Shown here in pieces: positions 58,933-64,000 of a DNA stretch of 64,000 nucleotides; within the stretch, counting starts at the first letter, position 1; every line of letters starts with the position of its first letter. Source of the stretch: Sphingobium nicotianae (GTDB taxonomy: Bacteria; Pseudomonadota; Alphaproteobacteria; Sphingomonadales; Sphingomonadaceae); NCBI RefSeq assembly GCF_018603885.1, contig NZ_JAHGAW010000013.1, positions 62,001 to 126,000 on the forward strand, in the 5' to 3' direction. The translations under genes and the position numbers were made by a program. A model generated the notes under the pieces. The model saw nothing but the letters and a program-made list of their open reading frames with translations, had not been told where the DNA came from and ran no database searches.

Positions 58933-59391
58933 TCACTCGGGGAACAATCCTGTCTGCCGCAAGGCTTCGCCAAGGGCGATGCCAGTTGCCACGGCGAGGT
59001 TCAAGGACCGAAAGCCCGGCGCCATGGGAATGCGCACGCGCATGTCAGCGCGATCGTGGAGTTCGGCGGGCAGGCCCGCGCTCTCCCGGCCGAGCAGCAC
59101 GATGTCGCCCGGACGGAAGGCGGCGTCGGTGAGTCGCGTGTCGCCGCTGCTGGTGAGCGCGACGAGCCGGGCGCCGCCACCCAGACAGGCGCTCTCGAAT
59201 GCCGCGAAATCGGCATGGCGTGTCACGTCCGCCTCTCCGCCATAGTCCATCGCCGCGCGCCGCAGCTGCGCATCCGAGGCCGGAAAACCGCAGGGGAGGA
59301 TGATGTCGACAGGCACTTGCCAGCAAGCGGCGAGGCGCAGGATCGTGCCGACGTTGCCTGCGATGTCCGGCTGATAGAGAGCGATGCGCAT
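58933..59391 (-). CDS. trmL: tRNA (cytidine/uridine-34-2'-O)-methyltransferase TrmL
   Basis: This 152-aa SPOUT-class methyltransferase acts on the wobble base of leucine tRNAs. It has the N-terminal IALYQPDIAGNVGTILRLAA and the knot motifs VLLGRESAGLP, IPMAPGFRSLNLAVATGIAL. The length is standard. It is the first gene of trmL, pentapeptide protein, hemF, divergent from petABC. Confidence 0.95.
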   Translation of the reverse strand: MRIALYQPDIAGNVGTILRLAACWQVPVDIILPCGFPASDAQLRRAAMDYGGEADVTRHADFAAFESACLGGGARLVALTSSGDTRLTDAAFRPGDIVLLGRESAGLPAELHDRADMRVRIPMAPGFRSLNLAVATGIALGEALRQTGLFPE

Positions 59392-59696
59392 GGGCGCGTC
59401 CTAGCGGCTGGGCGGGCGCGTTCACAGCCCCGTCACACAGCGGTCAAAAAAGCTGTGCGCCCGCGAAAAATCAAGGTTGGCAAATCGCGATCAAGGACGC
59501 TATCAGGCGCCCGAACGCGCCGGGACCATCCTGGCGTGCGGTGTGTCGCATCATCCTTCGGACGCGCGGACTTCCCCGGCAAAAAGGGAAGCTGACGAGG
59601 GGACCGCAAGGATCGGATCGGCAGCCATTTGAGAGTTTCTGGCCCGGTGCAGCCTATGGTTGCATTTTCGCCGGGCAAAGGGAGGCATGACGACGC
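59392..59696. other. Intergenic region, 305 bp, divergent promoters of trmL and petABC
   Basis: No gene is found. A stem CTTCCCCGGCAAAAAGGGAAG lies near 59571-59591. The 5' leader of petA contains GGGAGG 12 nt before its ATG. Open frames on the minus strand here are shadows of petA. Confidence 0.5.
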
Positions 59697-60263
59697 ATGG
59701 CCACGGAAGTGCAAGGGACGGACGCTGCGGTGCATGAAGGCGAGGGCGTTCGCCGCCGCGACTTCATCAATATCGCGGCGGTGAGCTTCGCGGGTGTGGG
59801 CGGCCTCGCCGTCCTTGCCCCGCTCATCAACCAGATGAACCCCAGTGCCGACGTGCTGGCGCAGGCGACCAGCGAAGTCGATCTCTCGGCCATCGCGGAG
59901 GGTCAGGCGATCAAGGCCGTGTTCCGCTCGCAGCCTCTGTTCGTGCGCCACCTGACGGCCAAGGAAATCGCCGAGGCCGACGCCGTCGATCCCTCGACCC
60001 TGCGTGACCCGCAGACGCTGGAGCAGCGCACGGTTGACGGCAAGAAGCAGTGGCTCATCACCATGGGCGTTTGCACCCATCTCGGTTGCGTGCCGCTCGG
60101 TGCGGGCGAGGGCGAGAATCGCGGCGAGTTCGGCGGCTATTTCTGCCCGTGCCATGGCTCGGCCTATGACACCGCCGCCCGCATCCGGAAGGGTCCTGCG
60201 CCGAAGAACCTCCAGGTTCCGACGTACAAATACACTTCCGACACCGCCATTCTCGTAGGCTGA
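59697..60263 (+). CDS. petA: Ubiquinol-cytochrome c reductase iron-sulfur (Rieske) subunit PetA
   Basis: This is the Rieske protein of the bc1 complex. In the 188-aa protein a Tat-type start ([26 protein letters not shown]) anchors it by one helix. The [2Fe-2S] site is [10 protein letters not shown] and CPCHGSAYD. It takes electrons from ubiquinol to cytochrome c1. It is first of petABC; petB starts 11 bp later. Confidence 0.97.
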   Translation: MATEVQGTDAAVHEGEGVRRRDFINIAAVSFAGVGGLAVLAPLINQMNPSADVLAQATSEVDLSAIAEGQAIKAVFRSQPLFVRHLTAKEIAEADAVDPSTLRDPQTLEQRTVDGKKQWLITMGVCTHLGCVPLGAGEGENRGEFGGYFCPCHGSAYDTAARIRKGPAPKNLQVPTYKYTSDTAILVG

Positions 60264-60274
60264 GGATAAAGATA

Positions 60275-61597
60275 ATGAGCTTTCCCTGGGCTGAGCATTA
60301 CACGCCGAAGCTTCCGCTGATGAAGTGGATCGACGAGAAGCTGCCTTTGCCGCGCTTCGTCTACAATGCCGTCGGCGGCGGCTATGAAGTGCCGCGCAAT
60401 CTCAATTATTTCTGGAATTTCGGCGTTCTCGCCGGCCTCGCGCTGACCATCCAGCTGGTCACCGGCATCATCCTGGCCATGCATTATGCCAGCAATGCCG
60501 GCATCGCCTTCGATTCGGTCGAGCATATGATGCGCGACGTGAACTCGGGCTGGCTGCTGCGTTACGCGCATGCCAACGGCGCCAGCTTCTTCTTCATCGT
60601 CGTCTATATCCACATCTTCCGCGGTCTCTTCTACGGCTCCTACAAGGCGCCGCGCGAGATGGTGTGGCTGCTCGGCGTGGTCATCTTCCTGCTCATGATG
60701 GCGACCGCCTTCATGGGCTATGTGCTGCCCTGGGGCCAGATGAGCTTTTGGGGTGCGCAGGTGATCACCGGGCTGTTTTCGGCCATTCCGGTGGTCGGCG
60801 ATCCGATCCACACCTGGCTGCTCGGTGGTTTCGCGCCGGGCGATGCGACGCTCAACCGCTTCTTCTCGCTGCACTATCTGCTGCCGTTCGTGATTGCGGG
60901 CGTCATCATCCTGCACATCTGGGCGCTGCACATTCCGGGCTCGTCGAACCCGACCGGTGTTGAGGTGAAGGGCCCGCAGGACACCGTGCCGTTCCATCCT
61001 TATTACACGGCCAAGGACGGCTTCGGCGTCGGCGTGTTCCTGCTGCTCTTCGCGCTGGTGCTGTTCTTCGCGCCGAACGCGATGGGCCACCCGGACAATT
61101 ATATTCAGGCCAATCCCATGTCGACGCCGGCACATATCGTGCCCGAATGGTATTTCTGGCCCTTCTACGCGATTCTGCGCGCCTTCACGATGGACCTGTC
61201 GATCCCGTTCACCGGCATCGTCATCATCCCCGCGAAGCTGCTCGGCGTGCTCGCCATGTTCAGCTCGATCCTGCTGCTGTTCTTCCTGCCCTGGATCGAT
61301 ACCTCGCCGGTCCGCTCGGGCACCTACCGTCCGCTGTTCAAGAAGTTCTTCTATCTTCTGCTCGTGGACGTGGTGGTGCTGGGCTATTGCGGCGGCGCGC
61401 CGGCGGCCGAGCCCTATGTGATGATCAGTCAGATCGCCGCGGCTTATTATTTCGCGCACTTCCTGATCGTCCTGCCGATCATCGCGTCGATCGAGCGGCC
61501 GGACCCGCTTCCGGGTTCGATCACCGAGGCGGTGCTGGCGAAGGCGAAGCACAGGCCAGTCGAAGCAGACCCGGCGCTCGCCGCGGCTGCTGAATAA
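60275..61597 (+). CDS. petB: Cytochrome b subunit PetB of the bc1 complex
   Basis: This 440-aa protein of eight helices binds two hemes. It has the heme-ligand helices ([23 protein letters not shown], and [12 protein letters not shown]) and the quinol site PEWYFWPF. It is the energy-conserving core of complex III. It is followed by petC after 13 bp. Confidence 0.97.
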   Translation: MSFPWAEHYTPKLPLMKWIDEKLPLPRFVYNAVGGGYEVPRNLNYFWNFGVLAGLALTIQLVTGIILAMHYASNAGIAFDSVEHMMRDVNSGWLLRYAHANGASFFFIVVYIHIFRGLFYGSYKAPREMVWLLGVVIFLLMMATAFMGYVLPWGQMSFWGAQVITGLFSAIPVVGDPIHTWLLGGFAPGDATLNRFFSLHYLLPFVIAGVIILHIWALHIPGSSNPTGVEVKGPQDTVPFHPYYTAKDGFGVGVFLLLFALVLFFAPNAMGHPDNYIQANPMSTPAHIVPEWYFWPFYAILRAFTMDLSIPFTGIVIIPAKLLGVLAMFSSILLLFFLPWIDTSPVRSGTYRPLFKKFFYLLLVDVVVLGYCGGAPAAEPYVMISQIAAAYYFAHFLIVLPIIASIERPDPLPGSITEAVLAKAKHRPVEADPALAAAAE

Positions 61598-61610
61598 GGG
61601 GGCAATAGCA

Positions 61611-62471
61611 ATGGTTCGTTTCCTCGGCGGTCTCGTCGGCCTGTTCTTCGCAGGCATGCTGCTCCTGAGCTTCATCTGGGGCGCGGTTTCCTTCGTCAGC
61701 GCGCCGCCCGCGCCGACGGCGGAGGGCGAGTTCCACAAGCATCCCAGAGAGATTGCCTGGAGCTTCAACGGCCCCTTGGGCAAATATGACAAGCAGCAGC
61801 TGCAGCGCGGCTTCCAGGTTTACACGGAAGTTTGCTCGGCTTGCCATTCGCTCAAGCAGGTCGCGTTCCGCGATCTCGAGGCGCTGGGCTATTCGCCCGC
61901 CGAGATCAAGGCGATCGCCAAGGCCCGTCAGGTGCCCGACGTCGATCCCAAGACCGGTGAGATGTCGACCCGTCCGGGCATTCCGGCCGACCACTTCCCG
62001 CTCGTCTATCCCAACGATGTCGCGGCGCGTGCCGCCAACAACAACGCCATTCCACCGGACCTGTCGCTCGTCGCCAAGTCGCGTCATGGCGGCGCGGACT
62101 ATATCCACTCGCTGCTCACTGGCTTCACCAGCCAGCAGGGTTACAAGAATGAGGATGGCAAGGAGCTTCTGAAGGAATTCCCCGACGCCAAGACGCCTGA
62201 GGGTCTTCACTTCAATCCCTATTTTGCGAACCTCAACCTCGCGATGGCGCCGCCGCTGACGGCCGAGGGTCAGGTGAGCTATGGCGAGGGTCAGCCCAAG
62301 CCGACCGTCGACCAGATGGCGCAGGACGTCTCAGCTTTCCTGACCTGGGCCGCGGAGCCCAAGATGGAAGCGCGCAAGAGCACGGGTATTGCCGTGGTCT
62401 TCTTCCTGCTGATCGCGACGGTGCTGGCCTGGATGTCTTACCAGAATATCTGGTCGACCAAGGAGCATTGA
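61611..62471 (+). CDS. petC: Cytochrome c1 PetC
   Basis: This is a 286-aa protein with an N-terminal membrane segment, the heme c attachment site CSACHSLKQ (near 79-87), conserved PPDLSLVAKSRHGG and PLTAEGQVSYGEGQPKPTVDQMAQDV, and a C-terminal anchor helix (IAVVFFLLIATVLAWMSY). It passes electrons to cytochrome c. It is last in petABC; two hairpins follow. Confidence 0.97.
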   Translation: MVRFLGGLVGLFFAGMLLLSFIWGAVSFVSAPPAPTAEGEFHKHPREIAWSFNGPLGKYDKQQLQRGFQVYTEVCSACHSLKQVAFRDLEALGYSPAEIKAIAKARQVPDVDPKTGEMSTRPGIPADHFPLVYPNDVAARAANNNAIPPDLSLVAKSRHGGADYIHSLLTGFTSQQGYKNEDGKELLKEFPDAKTPEGLHFNPYFANLNLAMAPPLTAEGQVSYGEGQPKPTVDQMAQDVSAFLTWAAEPKMEARKSTGIAVVFFLLIATVLAWMSYQNIWSTKEH

Positions 62472-62474
62472 TCG

Positions 62475-62501
62475 CCGTGCGATGCGCACCGCATCGCACG
62501 G
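62475..62501. terminator. Perfect 12-bp hairpin right after petC
   Basis: CCGTGCGATGCG-CAC-CGCATCGCACGG begins 3 bp after the stop. There is no T run; it may stabilise the mRNA end or act together with the terminator that follows. Confidence 0.6.
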
Positions 62502-62525
62502 ACATGATAACCGGACATGATAAGG

Positions 62526-62552
62526 GGCGGGCCTACTAGGTCCGCCTTTTTT
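62526..62552 (+). terminator. Rho-independent terminator of petABC
   Basis: GGCGGGCC-TACTA-GGTCCGCC is followed by TTTTTT (62547-62552); one G-T pair lies in the stem. Confidence 0.88.
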
Positions 62553-62732
62553 CGTGCTATCGCCAGCGAGGAACGACGTCCCCATCCCCGCAAGCGGCAG
62601 CGAACCCAACGGTGAACGCCGATGCTCGGGCAGGCTCATCACGGCGACTCCAGCCGAGTTGCGTTACCGTGGCAGGAACGTTCGGGCCTGGGCGATGTTG
62701 AACAGGCAGCTCCGTTATTGGGACGATCCGCC

Positions 62733-63230
62733 ATGCCATTGACCCTCGAAGGTTCCTGCCGCTGCAACGCCGTCCGTTTCTCGGTCCAGAGCCACACGCC
62801 CGTGCCCTATCAGCGCTGCTACTGCTCGATCTGCCGCAAGCAGCAGGGCGGGGGCGGCTATGCGATCAATCTCGGCGCGCTGGCGAAGACGCTGAAGATC
62901 GACGGCGAGGACAAGCTCGGCCTGTATCGCGCGGACATCCAGGACGACGAGCATGAGCATTGCGAGCGCTCGACCGGCGAGCGGCGTTTTTGCCGGGAAT
63001 GCGGATCGGCGCTGTGGCTCTATGATCCAAGCTGGCCGGACCTTGTCCACCCATTCGCCAGCGCGATCGATACCGACCTGCCGGTGCCGCCCGCCAACGT
63101 CCACCTGATGCTCAAATACAAGGCTAGCTGGGTCATGCCGCAAGTCGGCCCACACGATCAGTGCTTCGATCTCTATCCCGAACAGTCCATCGAGAACTGG
63201 CACAGGACTCGCGGTCTCTGGATAGACTGA
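62733..63230 (+). CDS. GFA-family (glutathione-dependent formaldehyde-activating enzyme-like) protein
   Basis: This 165-aa zinc-fold protein of the GFA/CENP-V family has the cysteine pattern EGSCRCNAVRF, YQRCYCSICRKQQGGGG and FCRECGSALWLYD. Family members bind zinc and some activate formaldehyde with glutathione; most have unknown roles. The ATG at 62733 starts the domain; the frame is open upstream to 62622. Confidence 0.88.
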   Translation: MPLTLEGSCRCNAVRFSVQSHTPVPYQRCYCSICRKQQGGGGYAINLGALAKTLKIDGEDKLGLYRADIQDDEHEHCERSTGERRFCRECGSALWLYDPSWPDLVHPFASAIDTDLPVPPANVHLMLKYKASWVMPQVGPHDQCFDLYPEQSIENWHRTRGLWID

Positions 63231-63254
63231 GGGCGGGATCAACCGATCCCGCCC
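63231..63254. terminator. Hairpin between convergent genes
   Basis: GGGCGGGATC-AACC-GATCCCGCCC, a perfect 10-bp stem, starts right after the stop of the GFA gene and lies 29 bp from the stop of the opposing gene. There is no clear T run on either side. Confidence 0.55.
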
Positions 63255-63283
63255 CCCAGATTCATGCTCGGCGATGTGCCCGA

Positions 63284-63589
63284 TCAGCAGCGCTTGCGGC
63301 CGTCCCGCGCGAGACTGTGGCCGGCGAGTGCGCCACCGGCGGCGCCGATCACGGTCCCGGTCGAGCCGCCATTGTCGATCGCGCGACCGAGCAGGCCGCC
63401 CGCGACCGCACCGGTGATGGCGCCGGTCGTCTTGTTGAAGCGCAGGCAATTGCCATGGTCGCGCTCTGCGATCCGCTGCCGCTCGGCGGCCGTGTAGGTC
63501 CGGCGATGCTTGCGCGCATCGGCCGGCGCGGAGACCAGCAAGGCAGCGACCGGCGCGGCCATGATGAGGCTGAGTGTCTTGCGATTCAT
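63284..63589 (-). CDS. Glycine-zipper membrane-associated protein
   Basis: This is a 101-aa protein with a signal peptide (MNRKTLSLIMAAPVAALLVSAPADA), then a basic stretch and a glycine-zipper pair of helices (GAITGAVAGGLLGRAIDNGG, GTVIGAAGGALAGHSLA). Such domains sit in the outer membrane or envelope. It ends with RKRC. It is a single gene between the GFA and galU genes. Confidence 0.82.
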   Translation of the reverse strand: MNRKTLSLIMAAPVAALLVSAPADARKHRRTYTAAERQRIAERDHGNCLRFNKTTGAITGAVAGGLLGRAIDNGGSTGTVIGAAGGALAGHSLARDGRKRC

Positions 63590-63687
63590 GTTCTGCGTCC
63601 CTTCAAGTTTCTGTCCCCCATCGCGAGAGGAACGATCGCATGTCGGTCCGGTTGCATGAACGATAGCTGACGGAGTTGCCGGATGGA

Positions 63688-64000
63688 TCAGCCGAGCAGT
63701 TGTCTTGCCCAATTTTTGAGATCAGCGCCCATGCTCGCATCCCGTGCCGCCAGCGCAAAATTGGCCTGAGCGAAGCCAAGCTTGGAGCCACAGTCAAACC
63801 GTTCGCCGTCGAACGTCACGCCATGGAAGGGCTGCTTGCCGATCAGCTTGGCCATGCTGTCGGTAAGCTGCACTTCGCCGCCCGCACCCGCTTCCTGCGT
63901 TGCGAGCAGTCCCATCACCTCGGGCTGGAGGATATAGCGACCGGGCAGCATGAGGTTGGAAGGCGCGGTGCCGAGCGCAGGCTTCTCGACCAGGCCTCTG
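63688..64000 (-). CDS. galU: UTP-glucose-1-phosphate uridylyltransferase GalU, C-terminal part
   Basis: GalU makes UDP-glucose for glycan synthesis. Only the last 104 or so residues are in the window; the gene continues past 64000. Visible family blocks are VEKPALGTAPSNLMLPGRYIL, EVQLTDSMAKLI, the catalytic region YH-type GVTFDGERFDCGSKLGF and FALAARD. UDP-glucose could feed the glycan genes at 47.6-50.2 kb. Confidence 0.93.
   Translation of the reverse strand, partial: RGLVEKPALGTAPSNLMLPGRYILQPEVMGLLATQEAGAGGEVQLTDSMAKLIGKQPFHGVTFDGERFDCGSKLGFAQANFALAARDASMGADLKNWARQLLG

Noticed and set aside
60164..61792. 542-codon minus-strand frame opposite petB
   Set aside because: A shadow of petB; very rich in His, Gln, Glu and Arg without any domain pattern.
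1..64000. CRISPR arrays, prophage, restriction-modification or toxin-antitoxin loci
   Set aside because: No regularly spaced repeats, phage structural genes, methyltransferase-endonuclease pairs or typical toxin-antitoxin pairs were seen. The only nuclease-fold gene is the DUF559 frame.

Overview
The window is high-GC DNA (roughly two thirds G+C, judged by eye) from an alphaproteobacterium, most likely of the Sphingomonadales (Sphingomonas or a relative). The indications are two PEPxxWA-CTERM proteins, a ChpT phosphotransferase, an RpoH-type sigma factor, an ATP12-type F1-ATPase assembly chaperone, a FeeM-like N-acyl amino acid synthase, petABC next to trmL and hemF, and many short GC-rich palindromes between genes. 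Most of it is housekeeping chromosome with tight, overlapping operons. There is no prophage, CRISPR array, rRNA operon or classical insertion sequence.

Layout. 1-4.8 kb: RND multidrug efflux operon (adaptor, pump, outer membrane factor, all minus), divergent from a flavin reductase. 5.4-12.6 kb: a metallopeptidase-like protein, a GAF-PAS-GGDEF-EAL protein, tRNA-Gln, a Ppx/GppA phosphatase coupled to the 23S rRNA methyltransferase RlmE, and a hybrid histidine kinase. 12.8-19.1 kb: MFS transporter, secreted beta-helix protein, an overlapping four-gene operon (J-domain protein, ferredoxin-like protein, small protein, nitrilase), RNase P RNA and a secreted M20 peptidase. 19.2-29.9 kb: a PEP-CTERM protein divergent from a CadC-like TPR regulator, an AmpD-type amidase, a chemotaxis-type operon cheA-cheW-cheY-cheB-cheR without receptors, a second PEP-CTERM protein and the FeeM-like synthase. 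30-43 kb: ChpT, a JAMM peptidase, RluD, RpoH, lipoproteins, CrcB, an RluC-type synthase, a HAD phosphatase, an acyltransferase and ATP12. 43-50 kb: ABC ATPase, a DUF559 cassette, NadB, a beta-lactamase-like lipoprotein and a three-gene glycosylation operon. 50-64 kb: argD-argF-hslO, queC-queE, lipB, hemF, trmL, petABC, a GFA protein, a glycine-zipper protein and the end of galU.

Two structural observations stand out. (1) A 27-bp sequence spanning the stop of the HAD phosphatase gene is repeated exactly 1,377 bp downstream, where it spans the start of the next operon gene. A complete acyltransferase-3 gene lies between the copies. This reads as an insertion that split an ATGA-coupled gene pair and duplicated the junction. 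(2) A DUF559 (endonuclease-fold) reading frame between the ABC ATPase and nadB is bounded by 42-bp terminal inverted repeats differing at 3 positions; each repeat is itself a hairpin. The same architecture without a gene occurs near 15.1 kb. This suggests a REP-like element family that can carry a DUF559 gene.

All product names come from reading the protein sequences. No database search was possible.
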